From Rhodobacter sp. (GTDB taxonomy: Bacteria; Pseudomonadota; Alphaproteobacteria; Rhodobacterales; Rhodobacteraceae): a stretch of DNA of 46,756 nucleotides. The stretch lies in contig PNNE01000460.1 in assembly GCA_013824055.1 (NCBI GenBank), positions 1 to 46,756 on the forward strand, given 5' to 3'. Positions 39,683-46,756 of the stretch are shown piece after piece. The notes under the pieces are model-generated. The model saw only the letters and a list, made by a program, of their open reading frames with translations. It did not search any database and had not been told where the DNA came from. The first letter of the stretch is position 1, and every line of letters begins with the position of its first letter. The translations under genes and the position numbers were made by a program.

Positions 39683-41263
39683 TCAGACCATCTCGTCGGG
39701 GACCAGCGGGAAGGCGCGGCCGAAGTCCTCGGCCGATTTCAGGTCATAGGGCAGCAGGAACCCGCGCCGCAGGTCGGGGGCCAGCCTTGCGTTCCGCGCC
39801 GCCAGGCCCCACCACGCCTGAACCGCCCGCAAGGGATCGAAGAAATCCGTGGCCGCGTCGTTCGGCAACCAATGCGCCATCAGCCGCTGCCGCAGTCGCG
39901 CGACGTCGGTCGGACGTGTCAGGACCACGCCTGCCTCGGTATCCCAGCGCAGCGAACGACCGTTCAGATTGGCCGAGGAGACAATGGCCTGCGTGTCATC
40001 GAAGATGCTGACCTTCGCATGGATATAGACCAGCGGCGCCCCATGCAGTTGCGCCCGGCCCTTCGCCCGCGTCCGGCGAGGCTGCGCCGCCCCGCCGACG
40101 AACAGCCGCCGTCCGAAGCCACGGCGCAGGATGCGCAGGCACCTGGCCTGCAGAAACTCGCCCAGCCTTGCGTCCAGGCCGGTGGAGCCCTCGAACGCCA
40201 CGTCATCCGGCGCGGCAGGCAGGATCAGGATCATCCGCAGATCGGGCTTGTCCCGCGCCGCCTTGGCCAGGCACCGCGCCAGTTGCCGGTCCCGGAAATA
40301 CTGCGTCTCGACATAGATCAGCCGCTCGGCCCGGCTGATCGCATCGCGGTGCGCCGTCTCGATTTCGGCCACCGCCGGTTCGGGCGAAAGGAACCGCCAT
40401 GCCCCCCGCCCGCGCCGCCGCGACAGCGTGCGCACAAAGCGCAGTCCGGCGCGATCCGGCGCCGGCTGTCCGGGGGGAACTCCCGCGATGATATCCTGGA
40501 ATCCCAGCAGATGCTCTCGCGCGTCGCTTGCCACCGGGCCTTCCAGCATCAACTGCACATCGTGCCAAGTCTCATGCGCCGGCTGTAGGTGTTCGGGCGT
40601 ATCATAGAATCGTTCGTCCAGATCCAGACCGCCGATGTATAGGCGCTTGCCGTCGAAGACCGCCAGTTTCTGGTGATGCGTGGCGGGATACAACGGTGGC
40701 ACCACAAGAAGCCGGGGCCGTGGCATCTCGTCCTTGGCTACCAGCATCCGTCCGACCCCCGGCATTTCCCGGAGAGCGGTCAAACGATGCGACGCGACCT
40801 GCCGCCGCAGCCATCCCGCCACCCGAGCCAGCCGCGTCTTCACCACCGGCCAGAACAGAAGCCGCGGCCAGATGCCCGCCACCGCCGAATGCATCGCGGG
40901 CACGACCACCAGCTTTGCCGCCGGCCCGGCCATTTCCGCCGCCGCCCAGAACATCCTGACCGTCCGCCAGGTCGCCCGGTGCAGCCGGGGCCGCGCCACC
41001 GGATCGAAGTCCGACAGCACGATCCGCACCTCGACCCCCCGGCGCAATGTGTGGATGATCAGACTGAACCAGGTCGCGCCGATGGCAAGCGCCTCGGGGG
41101 ACCGCAGCCTGGTCTTCAGGTCAAAGACCCGGAAGCCCGCCACGATCTCGTGCTGGGCGGACAGGAAGGCCCGTTCCAGCGCCGGATAGGCCTCTGCCGC
41201 CGTGACGAGGATCTCGACCGGCGGCAGGGTGGCGGGATGGCGGTGGATGGCGGCCTGCGGCAC
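39683..41263 (-). CDS. Phospholipase D-like protein with two HKD motifs
   Basis: 526 residues from GTG 41263. The first HKD motif lies at 197-204 (HHQKLAVFD), followed by RLYIGGLDLDERFYDTPEH. The second is IHAKVSIFDDTQAIVSSANLNGRSL near residue 415. This is the two-motif layout of phospholipase D and cardiolipin synthase, which hydrolyse or transfer phosphatidyl groups. It has no N-terminal membrane helices as in cardiolipin synthase ClsA and no signal peptide, so a cytoplasmic or peripheral phospholipase is likelier. It lies 101 bases from phyR in the same direction. Confidence 0.85.
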   Translation of the reverse strand: MPQAAIHRHPATLPPVEILVTAAEAYPALERAFLSAQHEIVAGFRVFDLKTRLRSPEALAIGATWFSLIIHTLRRGVEVRIVLSDFDPVARPRLHRATWRTVRMFWAAAEMAGPAAKLVVVPAMHSAVAGIWPRLLFWPVVKTRLARVAGWLRRQVASHRLTALREMPGVGRMLVAKDEMPRPRLLVVPPLYPATHHQKLAVFDGKRLYIGGLDLDERFYDTPEHLQPAHETWHDVQLMLEGPVASDAREHLLGFQDIIAGVPPGQPAPDRAGLRFVRTLSRRRGRGAWRFLSPEPAVAEIETAHRDAISRAERLIYVETQYFRDRQLARCLAKAARDKPDLRMILILPAAPDDVAFEGSTGLDARLGEFLQARCLRILRRGFGRRLFVGGAAQPRRTRAKGRAQLHGAPLVYIHAKVSIFDDTQAIVSSANLNGRSLRWDTEAGVVLTRPTDVARLRQRLMAHWLPNDAATDFFDPLRAVQAWWGLAARNARLAPDLRRGFLLPYDLKSAEDFGRAFPLVPDEMV

Positions 41264-41364
41264 GGCGGTCTCCAGGACAGGGCGGTCTCCAGGATTGGGT
41301 CCGGGGCAACCCCGGCCCGCTGTCCCGGTTCCCGCCCCCTGCGTCCTCTCCCTGCGCCCGCCCC

Positions 41365-42174
41365 CTACGCCCTTAACGTCGCGGTTGACGAAAAGAACAT
41401 CGCCTGGCTGACGGCGGACCGGACCTGCTCTTCCGTGTAGGGCTTGTTGATCAGGAACGCCGGTTCGGGCCGTTCGCCGGTCAGCAGACGCTCGGGGAAG
41501 GCGGTGATGAAGATCACCGGGATATTGCCGAACTGCGCCAGGATCTCGTTGACCGCCTCGACGCCCGAGGAATTGTCGGCAAGCTGGATGTCCGCCAGGA
41601 TCAGGTCGGGCTTCTCGGCTGCGGCCATCTGGACCGCCTCATTGTGCGTGCGCGCGTTCGAGGTCACGCGGTGCCCCATCCCCTCGACGATCGCCACGAT
41701 GTCCATCGCGATGATCGCCTCGTCCTCGATCACCAGGACCGAGCCGCGGACCGACCGCTCCATCTCTTGCACGGCGACGTCGATCAGGTGCCGCGCCTCG
41801 GAGGCGTCGACGCCCATGATCGCCGCCACCTCGTCGTGGTCGAACCCTTCCACCGTGTTCAACAGCAACGCCTCGCGCGAGTTCAGCGTCAGCCCGGCCA
41901 TATGCGCCTGCGCGGCAGTGGACAGATCGTCCTCGGCATCGGTGACGGGCGCACCCGCGGTTGACCAGATCGAATGGAACACCGAGAACATCGAGACCTT
42001 CGGGTCAGGATGCGCGTCCAGCAGGGCAGGATCGGCGATGATCGATTCCAGGACTGCGATGGCATAGGTGTCGCCGCTGGACTGGTTTCCCGTCAAGGCC
42101 CGCGCATAGCGCCGCAGATAGGGAAGGTGTCGGGCCACCGTTGCGGAATGATCGACCGCTTCCTGTGCGAACAT
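41365..42174 (-). CDS. phyR: Anti-anti-sigma response regulator PhyR
   Basis: PhyR is the switch of the general stress response. When phosphorylated, its sigma-like domain binds NepR and frees the sigma factor EcfG. The protein is 269 residues. The sigma-like domain is at about 1-125 (HLPYLRRYARALTGN, TLNSREALLLNTVEGFDHDE, VAAIMGVDASEARHLID). The receiver domain is at about 145-265, with acidic pocket VIEDEAII, phosphoacceptor Asp in LILADIQLADNSSG and Lys in INKPYTEE. The domain order, sigma-like first, is diagnostic. ATG 42174 is preferred to the start at 42243, which would lie upstream of the promoter at 42213-42237. It is divergent from nepR-ecfG. Confidence 0.96.
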   Translation of the reverse strand: MFAQEAVDHSATVARHLPYLRRYARALTGNQSSGDTYAIAVLESIIADPALLDAHPDPKVSMFSVFHSIWSTAGAPVTDAEDDLSTAAQAHMAGLTLNSREALLLNTVEGFDHDEVAAIMGVDASEARHLIDVAVQEMERSVRGSVLVIEDEAIIAMDIVAIVEGMGHRVTSNARTHNEAVQMAAAEKPDLILADIQLADNSSGVEAVNEILAQFGNIPVIFITAFPERLLTGERPEPAFLINKPYTEEQVRSAVSQAMFFSSTATLRA

Positions 42175-42205
42175 GAATCTTTCTCCCTGATTGCCTGATT
42201 CTTCG

Positions 42206-42230
42206 GGAACCAAACGCGCGACCCCACGTT
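42206..42230 (+). promoter_or_regulatory. EcfG-type promoter (distal) for nepR-ecfG
   Basis: GGAAC at 42206-42210 and CGTT at 42227-42230 are separated by 16 bases, the EcfG consensus. It shares bases with the leftward promoter at 42213-42237. Confidence 0.7.
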
Positions 42231-42237
42231 CAGTTCC
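42213..42237 (-). promoter_or_regulatory. EcfG-type promoter for phyR
   Basis: On the minus strand GGAAC (42237-42233) and CGTT (42216-42213) stand 16 bases apart. The -10 element ends 38 bases before the phyR start, so phyR is expected to be under its own sigma factor's control. Confidence 0.7.
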
Positions 42238-42275
42238 CGTCACAGCGAGAGATTTCTCCGGCTGCGTGATCGGTC

Positions 42276-42300
42276 GGAACCGGACATGGTGGGACGCGTT
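42276..42300 (+). promoter_or_regulatory. EcfG-type promoter (proximal) for nepR-ecfG
   Basis: GGAAC at 42276-42280, a 16-base spacer, and CGTT at 42297-42300. It lies 29 bases before the nepR start, leaving a leader of roughly 20-25 bases. It is the best placed of the three sites. Confidence 0.78.
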
Positions 42301-42329
42301 GGTGGCGCAGGTATTGGGAATGGGATGTC

Positions 42330-42503
42330 ATGAAGAAGGATAAGGAGGGGGATGTGCCAAACCGGCAGGCCATCCGCGCGCAGATCGACGAGAACCTGAA
42401 AAGGGTCTATGCGGCCACGCTGAACGAGGAATTGCCCGACAGGTTCCGCGACCTGCTGGCGCAGCTGAAAGGCAGGACCACCGACAAGGGCGGACCGGAA
42501 TGA
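42330..42503 (+). CDS. nepR: Anti-sigma factor NepR
   Basis: 57-residue protein that holds the sigma factor EcfG inactive until phosphorylated PhyR takes it away. The diagnostic core is ENLKRVYAATLNEELPDRFR followed by DLLAQLK, the two helices that bind sigma or PhyR. The ends are short and charged, and the N-terminus MKKDKEGDVPN is typically disordered. The start at ATG 42330 is 29 bases after the proximal EcfG promoter. AAGGAGGGG occurs just inside the gene, and a weak TGGGAATGGGA lies before the start. It overlaps ecfG by four bases (ATGA), so the pair is translationally coupled. It is easily missed because it is so short. Confidence 0.93.
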   Translation: MKKDKEGDVPNRQAIRAQIDENLKRVYAATLNEELPDRFRDLLAQLKGRTTDKGGPE

Positions 42504-43078
42504 CTGCGGGCTTTCCCGCTCTTCATGCCGATCCCCGCGATCGGCTTGCCGGGGCGATCCCGAAGCTGCGGGCCTTTGCGATCAGTCTGGCGCGCGACGC
42601 CACGATGGCCGACGACCTGGTGCAGGACACCATCCTGAAGGCCTGGTCCAACATCGAGAAGTTCGACCCCGCGACCAATCTGGACGCCTGGCTGTTCACC
42701 ATCCTGCGCAACACCTTCTACTCGTCGCTGCGCAAGACCCGCCGCGAGGTGCAGGACAGCGACGGCGTTCATGCCGCAAGCCTGTCGGTGAAGCCCGACC
42801 ATGACGGCCACATGGCAATGCGGGAGTTCCAGAAGGCCTTCGACCTGCTTAGCCCCGAACACCGCGAAGTGCTGATCCTGGTCGGCGCATCGGGCTTTAC
42901 CTGCGAAGAGGCGTCCGAAATGATGGGCGTCGCCATCGGCACGGTCAAAAGCCGCGCTAGCCGCGCCCGGAAACGTCTGGCAGAACTGCTGCACCTGAAA
43001 GACGGAGAGGACATGTTTTCCGGCACCGACGGAGCAACCCAGGCAGTCGTGATGCGCACGGCTGCAGCCGGATTTTGA
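42500..43078 (+). CDS. ecfG: ECF sigma factor EcfG (general stress response)
   Basis: 192 residues. Region 2 (KLRAFAISLARDATMADDLV, TILKAWSNIEKFD, NLDAWLFTILRNTFYSSLRK) binds the -10 element. Region 4 (ELLSPEHREVLILVG-type segment, GFTCEEASEMMGVAIGTVKS, RASRARKRLAELL) binds the -35 GGAAC. The NLDAWLFTILRN and REVQDSDG linker are characteristic of EcfG. It is co-transcribed with nepR and overlaps the next kinase-like gene by four bases (TTGA). It should recognise the promoters at 42206-42300 in its own intergenic region, which gives positive feedback. Confidence 0.95.
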   Translation: MTAGFPALHADPRDRLAGAIPKLRAFAISLARDATMADDLVQDTILKAWSNIEKFDPATNLDAWLFTILRNTFYSSLRKTRREVQDSDGVHAASLSVKPDHDGHMAMREFQKAFDLLSPEHREVLILVGASGFTCEEASEMMGVAIGTVKSRASRARKRLAELLHLKDGEDMFSGTDGATQAVVMRTAAAGF

Positions 43079-44778
43079 TCCGCCGCCTGAAAGCGCTGCT
43101 CTCGTTCAGCAGCCTTGGCGTGCGCCTTGGCTCGACCATCATCCTTGCGCTGATGCCGCTTGGGGTTCTGTCGGTCGTCCAGACCCGCGATGCGCTGCAC
43201 CAGGTTGATGCGTCGACGCTGAAGGGTGTCGGCGGGGCGTCCCTGCAAGCCATGCGCGAGCAGATCGAGGTCATCAAGGAAGCGCAGGTCTCGGCACGTG
43301 TGCTGGCCTCGCTTGTCGCTCGTCCCACCGTGGGCGAGCCGTCCTGCGTGCAGCAGGTCACTTCGGTCAAGCGCGAGATCGCGCAGGCCACGGTGGTGGC
43401 CTATGTCCCGAAAAGCGGCCTTGTCACCTGCTCGTCCACCGGCAAGGTCCACGATCTTTCCGACAACGCCGAATTCAGGAAGATGCTGGAACTGCCCCAG
43501 CCCAGCCTGATCTATGACGCACATGGGCAGCTCTCGCAGCAGGCCGTGATCGGGGTCAGACACCCGGTGCTTGCCGCCGACGGAACCTTCATCGGCTTTG
43601 TGGTGATCTCGCTGGCCTATAACGCGCTGTCCGCCGGGGCCTATGGCGATTCGGTCGCGATGTGGAACCCGGTCTATTTCGCCTCGTTCACCGGGGACGG
43701 AAGGATCCTGGTCTCCTCCGAGCCGGATCTGCCGCCCGACACGGCAATTCCGGGCAACCATACCTTCGCCGAGCTTGCAGGATTGTCCGACACCTCGTTC
43801 TTCGTCAACGAGGGGACTTCCCGGCAGATCCTGTCGGTGGTCACGGTGGCGCCGAACCTGTTCCTCGTCTCGGTCTGGCGGCCGGACAGCGCCAGTTTCT
43901 TGACCAACGTGGCAGGCCCCTACCTGATGCCGGCGCTGACCTGGATCGCGGCCCTGGTCGCCGCCGCCTTCGCCTCGAACCGACTGGTCGTCCGCCACGT
44001 CCGCGCTTTGGCCCGGTCGATGACCGACTATGTCTCGTCGCGCCAACGCCTGCAGATTCCCGACATGGAGGGCGCCCCGGACGAGATCCAGCGCCTGCAC
44101 GCCGCCTACGAGCTGATGATCCGCACCATCGAACAGGAAGAGGCCGAGCTGCAGAACCTTGTCGTCGACAAGGATGTCCTGATCCGCGAGGTCAGCCACC
44201 GCAGCGGCAACAGCCTGCAGATCATCGCGTCGATCATGCGGATGTACCGGCGCGAGGCTGCGGACCAGAAGCTGCGCTCGGTGCTGGACGGGTTGATCAA
44301 CCGGGTGATCGCGCTGTCGTCGACCCACACCAGTCTTTACACGCTTTCCGGCCAGCGGGATGTCTCGGTGGACGAGATCCTGGCCAATGTCATCAAGCGC
44401 CTGAAGGAAATCCACGGGGTGGCGCTGGGCGTTGCCTCCAAGCGGCTTCAGCCCGTCCGCATCGACGCCGAGGCGGCCGTGCCCCTGGCCCTCGCCCTGG
44501 CCGAAGCGATCGGCTGCTACTTTTCGCGCGGGGGGCTGGGCACGGACGAGGTTTCGGTTTCCCTTGCAGAAAGCGACGGCACCATCCGGCTCACCGTCGA
44601 GGGGCCCGAGGTGGCAGAGCTTCTGCCGCACCTGACCGAAGGGCTGGTCTCGCTGCCGCAGCGGATGCTCAAGCAGTTCGCGTCGCAGCTTTCCGGGACG
44701 GTCAGCATCCGGCTGGAAGATGGCCGCGCGACAGTCGACCTGGTCTTTCCCCGGCGCAACCCGCTGCGGCAGACATGA
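43075..44778 (+). CDS. Kinase-like membrane protein of the phyR locus, degenerate ATPase domain
   Basis: 567 residues from a TTG start (43075) that overlaps the ecfG stop. A membrane helix at about 16-36 and another near 285-305 enclose a periplasmic Cache/CHASE-like domain (VVAYVPKSGLVTCSSTGKVH). A HAMP-like part and a coiled coil lead to the H-box REVSHRSGNSLQIIASIMRM with His375. The usual RVKNNLQ after the histidine is altered to RSGNSLQ. In the ATP-binding part the N-box asparagine is not found (LALALAEAIGCYFSRGG), nor are clear G-boxes. The position is that of PhyK-type kinases, but the protein may act as a phosphatase or sensor partner rather than as a kinase. Confidence 0.82.
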   Translation: MIRRLKALLSFSSLGVRLGSTIILALMPLGVLSVVQTRDALHQVDASTLKGVGGASLQAMREQIEVIKEAQVSARVLASLVARPTVGEPSCVQQVTSVKREIAQATVVAYVPKSGLVTCSSTGKVHDLSDNAEFRKMLELPQPSLIYDAHGQLSQQAVIGVRHPVLAADGTFIGFVVISLAYNALSAGAYGDSVAMWNPVYFASFTGDGRILVSSEPDLPPDTAIPGNHTFAELAGLSDTSFFVNEGTSRQILSVVTVAPNLFLVSVWRPDSASFLTNVAGPYLMPALTWIAALVAAAFASNRLVVRHVRALARSMTDYVSSRQRLQIPDMEGAPDEIQRLHAAYELMIRTIEQEEAELQNLVVDKDVLIREVSHRSGNSLQIIASIMRMYRREAADQKLRSVLDGLINRVIALSSTHTSLYTLSGQRDVSVDEILANVIKRLKEIHGVALGVASKRLQPVRIDAEAAVPLALALAEAIGCYFSRGGLGTDEVSVSLAESDGTIRLTVEGPEVAELLPHLTEGLVSLPQRMLKQFASQLSGTVSIRLEDGRATVDLVFPRRNPLRQT

Positions 44779-44823
44779 AGAACCGGCCCGCAGCGGGGCC
44801 GGTCCGAGCTGCCGGGTGGGCGG

Positions 44824-45729
44824 TCAGTGGTGCCGCGCCGTCGTCTGCTGCTGCCCGGCGGCGGTAAGGACCGAGGCTGCGCTTTCGATGTCGCTCTTCA
44901 GGGCCGAGCCCAGCGTCTGCGCCAGTTCGCTGGCCTTCATCGCCTCGGTCCTTGCGGCGGCGATGGCGTCGTCCAGCAGCCGGTCCCGCGCTTCACCCAT
45001 CAGGCGATCCTCGGTCTCGGTCTGCGGGAACAGGAAGGCCAGTGCCGCACCGGCCGCAGCCACCAGGGCCCCGGTCAGCAGCGGATGCTCTGCCACCTGC
45101 TCGCGGCCCTTCTCGGCCAGTACGATCCGGCCAAGATAGACCTTCTCGCGGGCCAGCAGGGCCTGGTCGCGCGCGGCATCCGTCAGCGACTCCAGCCCGC
45201 GACCCAGCGCCGTGCGCGTCTCGACGGCCAGCGCCGACATCACCTCGGCCCGGTGCTTGGCCAGTTGCGCCGCCGGGGCCAGACCGCGCCGCGCGGCGTC
45301 GTCGATCTGGCGCAGCAGCTGCCTGGCGTTCTGCCGCAGACCGCGCGCCTCGGTCAGCCAGTCCTCTTCCGGGTCCACCGGCTCGGGCGCGGGCGGGCCG
45401 CCTTCGTCCTCCCAGCGGGTCAGCGCCTCGAAGCGCGTGCCGGCTGTCACCGGAGTCACCACGGGCCGGTCCCGGTCACTCGTCGCCTTGCGCCCGAAGA
45501 TCAGCGCCGCGATGGCCACACCGGCTGCCGCCGCCGCCAACGGATGCGCGCGCACCGCGCCGTCCACCCGCGACACCAGCGGTTGGGCCTGGGACATCAG
45601 CGCCGCCTTGCCCTCGGCAATCAGCGTGGCCGGGTCCAGACGCTGACGCAGCGCCACCAGGGCCTGCGCCAGCGCCTGCCGGTCGCGTTCCAGCGCCTGT
45701 TCGATCTCGGTCATGTTTCGGTCAGACAT
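44824..45729 (-). CDS. DUF3618 domain protein, membrane-associated
   Basis: 301 residues. The N-terminal block MTEIEQALERDRQALAQALV, ALRQRLDPATLIAEGKAAL is typical of DUF3618. One hydrophobic helix is at about 85-102 (HPLAAAAAGVAIAALIFG), a second near 240-258 (HPLLTGALVAAAGAALAFLF), with a helical, charged region between and after. The function of the family is unknown. It occurs with holin-like and LEA-like genes in alphaproteobacterial stress/envelope operons. AGGAGCACGAC precedes ATG 45729, which overlaps the end of the holin-like gene by eight bases. Confidence 0.75.
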   Translation of the reverse strand: MSDRNMTEIEQALERDRQALAQALVALRQRLDPATLIAEGKAALMSQAQPLVSRVDGAVRAHPLAAAAAGVAIAALIFGRKATSDRDRPVVTPVTAGTRFEALTRWEDEGGPPAPEPVDPEEDWLTEARGLRQNARQLLRQIDDAARRGLAPAAQLAKHRAEVMSALAVETRTALGRGLESLTDAARDQALLAREKVYLGRIVLAEKGREQVAEHPLLTGALVAAAGAALAFLFPQTETEDRLMGEARDRLLDDAIAAARTEAMKASELAQTLGSALKSDIESAASVLTAAGQQQTTARHH

Positions 45730-46141
45730 GTCGTGCTCCTGTCTCGTCAAGTCCGGCCTGCACCGCCTCCACGTCGCGGCGCAGACCCCGCAGCGCCCGG
45801 TCAGGCCAGATCCCGCGCAGCGTCAGCGCGGCCCGCCCCGCCAGCACCAGGATCAGCGCCAGCACGCAGAGCGCGCCGCCGACGATCAGCGCGGACCAGG
45901 CCGGACCAAGTCCCGTCGCCGCCAGCGCCGCCACGGCGGCTCCGGCCAGCACATTCAGACCGACCAGGGCAAGGATTGCCCCGACGGCAATCTTCACCAA
46001 CCCGCCGACGGCGTGTTTCACGCCCTCGGTCGCCTCGGCCCTGGCCAGCATCAGCTCGCCCCGGACCAGACGGCCAAGGCTGCCGATCACTTCGGACAAC
46101 AGCGTGCGGATGCCCTCCGACTCTGGCTCGGTTCCGCGCAT
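45722..46141 (-). CDS. Holin-superfamily (DUF1469/Phage_holin_3_6-like) membrane protein
   Basis: 139 residues with two long hydrophobic helices in the middle (about 48-75 and 78-103: IAVGAILALVGLNVLAGAAV and WSALIVGGALCVLALILVLA). They follow an amphipathic N-terminal region LLSEVIGSLGRLVRGELMLA, the hallmark of this family. The family name comes from phage holins, but such chromosomal copies beside DUF3618 genes are not phage lysis genes. A role in envelope stability is a guess. It overlaps the gene upstream by one base and the one downstream by eight. Confidence 0.8.
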   Translation of the reverse strand: MRGTEPESEGIRTLLSEVIGSLGRLVRGELMLARAEATEGVKHAVGGLVKIAVGAILALVGLNVLAGAAVAALAATGLGPAWSALIVGGALCVLALILVLAGRAALTLRGIWPDRALRGLRRDVEAVQAGLDETGARHV

Positions 46142-46756
46142 CAGACCCGCGGCCCCTGGCCGTGATCGCTGTCACGCTCGGCCATCCGGCGCTTGCTGGA
46201 CGACCGGATGAACCGTGCCGCCGCGAAACCGGCAACCGCCGCCGCCGCCATGAAGGCCCCCGGATGCCGCCTGGCCAGCGTCTTGACGTCCGCCGTCAGG
46301 TCCGCGACCGACCGCTGCCGCAGCGCGTCCGAGGCGGTGTGCAGACCCTGCGCGACCGAGGTCATCACCCGCGACTTCAGCGCATCGCCGTCGCTGTCAG
46401 CCGAGGCGCGCTCCAGCGTCGCCGCCAGCCGCTCGCCGACATCGGACAGGCTTTCGCGCGCCATGTCCGCCTTTTCGACCGCGACATCCTTCACCGCCGA
46501 CAGAGTCGAACCCGCCCCGCTGACGATCGCCTCTTTCGTGTCCTGTGCCAGGTCCTGCGCCTTGCCGACGATGCTGCCCACGCGCGAACGGCCCTCGTCC
46601 ATCGCATCCGACGCCGCATCCTTCACCGAGACGGCGGTGTCGCGGACCGACCTGCCGACGTCGTCGACGGTCTGCTGCACGGTTTCCGCCGCCGTCCGGG
46701 CCGCATCCAGCGCGGATTTGCCCAAGTCCTGGGCCTTGTCCTGGGCCTTGTCCTGG
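46141..46756 (-). CDS. LEA-like/helical stress protein with C-terminal membrane helix, partial (N-terminus beyond window)
   Basis: About 205 residues are visible and the frame is open to the window edge. The first visible residues are a tandem QDKA repeat (12-base DNA unit, about 46725-46756), so the real start lies outside. Most of the protein is charged, alanine-rich helix (ARTAAETVQQTVDDVGRSVR, VSVKDAASDAMDEGRSRVG, AQDLAQDTKEAIVSGAGSTL), like late-embryogenesis-abundant proteins or apolipoprotein-type helices. A hydrophobic helix follows near the end (GAFMAAAAVAGFAAARFI). It heads the three-gene stress/envelope operon. Function unknown. Confidence 0.7.
   Translation of the reverse strand, partial: QDKAQDKAQDLGKSALDAARTAAETVQQTVDDVGRSVRDTAVSVKDAASDAMDEGRSRVGSIVGKAQDLAQDTKEAIVSGAGSTLSAVKDVAVEKADMARESLSDVGERLAATLERASADSDGDALKSRVMTSVAQGLHTASDALRQRSVADLTADVKTLARRHPGAFMAAAAVAGFAAARFIRSSSKRRMAERDSDHGQGPRV

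Noticed and set aside
45722..46141. Holin-like gene as a sign of a prophage
   Set aside because: No other phage gene, integrase or attachment site nearby; such genes with DUF3618 partners are ordinary chromosomal genes.
1..46756. CRISPR arrays, transposons, tRNA or rRNA genes
   Set aside because: I looked in all gaps and at gene ends and found no regularly spaced repeats, transposase-like proteins or cloverleaf-like sequences.

Overview
High-GC DNA (clearly above 60 % G+C) from an alphaproteobacterium, most probably of the Rhodobacter/Paracoccus/Roseobacter group. The evidence is the maf-aroE-coaE-dnaQ-secB block next to hemJ, a ChvE-GbpR-GguABC sugar system, and a complete PhyR-NepR-EcfG general stress module, which is specific to Alphaproteobacteria. 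I see no tRNA, rRNA, insertion sequence, prophage or CRISPR array.

Layout. (1) 1-4127: hemJ (cut by the window edge and frameshifted) points left. A 400-base non-coding gap with DnaA-box-like sites follows and is a good candidate for the chromosomal origin. maf, aroE, coaE and dnaQ run right as one overlapping operon, with secB convergent. (2) 4311-12129: an inositol / methyl-inositol (rhizopine 'moc'-like) locus. The leftward operon holds a LacI-type regulator, an IolI/MocC-like isomerase, a three-gene CUT2 ABC importer and an IolG/MocA-like dehydrogenase. Running right are a MocD-like diiron oxygenase, a MocE-like Rieske ferredoxin and the remnant of a PanB-like gene. (3) 12140-23407: gbpR // chvE-gguA-gguB-gguC-dehydratase-dehydrogenase-semialdehyde dehydrogenase-galM. 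This imports arabinose/galactose and oxidises it without phosphorylation (Weimberg-type) to 2-oxoglutarate. (4) 23628-28947: ytfQ-ytfR-ytfT-yjfF, a furanose-sugar ABC importer, with a GntR regulator. (5) 28951-31716: a hydroxyproline epimerase/dehydratase-type enzyme and a DapA-family enzyme with their own divergent GntR regulator. (6) 31722-35637: a large palindrome, then a three-subunit molybdenum hydroxylase with a MoaD-like protein directly attached. (7) 35736-41263: a receiver-like protein, a Crp/Fnr regulator, a CHASE-type sensor kinase, a PRC-barrel protein and a phospholipase D-like protein. (8) 41365-46756: phyR // nepR-ecfG-kinase with recognisable EcfG promoters, then DUF3618, holin-like and LEA-like envelope/stress proteins.

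How it fits together. Modules 2-5 look like a scavenging region for plant-derived compounds. Arabinose (as pyranose or furanose) and hydroxyproline can both be degraded through 2-oxoglutarate semialdehyde, and the enzyme that oxidises that intermediate is present. Plant cell-wall extensins are hydroxyproline carrying L-arabinofuranose, so joint use of both halves is an attractive hypothesis.

Quality warning. At least four otherwise intact genes (hemJ, the LacI-type regulator, gguB, the FAD subunit of the Mo hydroxylase) carry one apparent single-base frameshift each. Residual sequencing indels are the simplest explanation.
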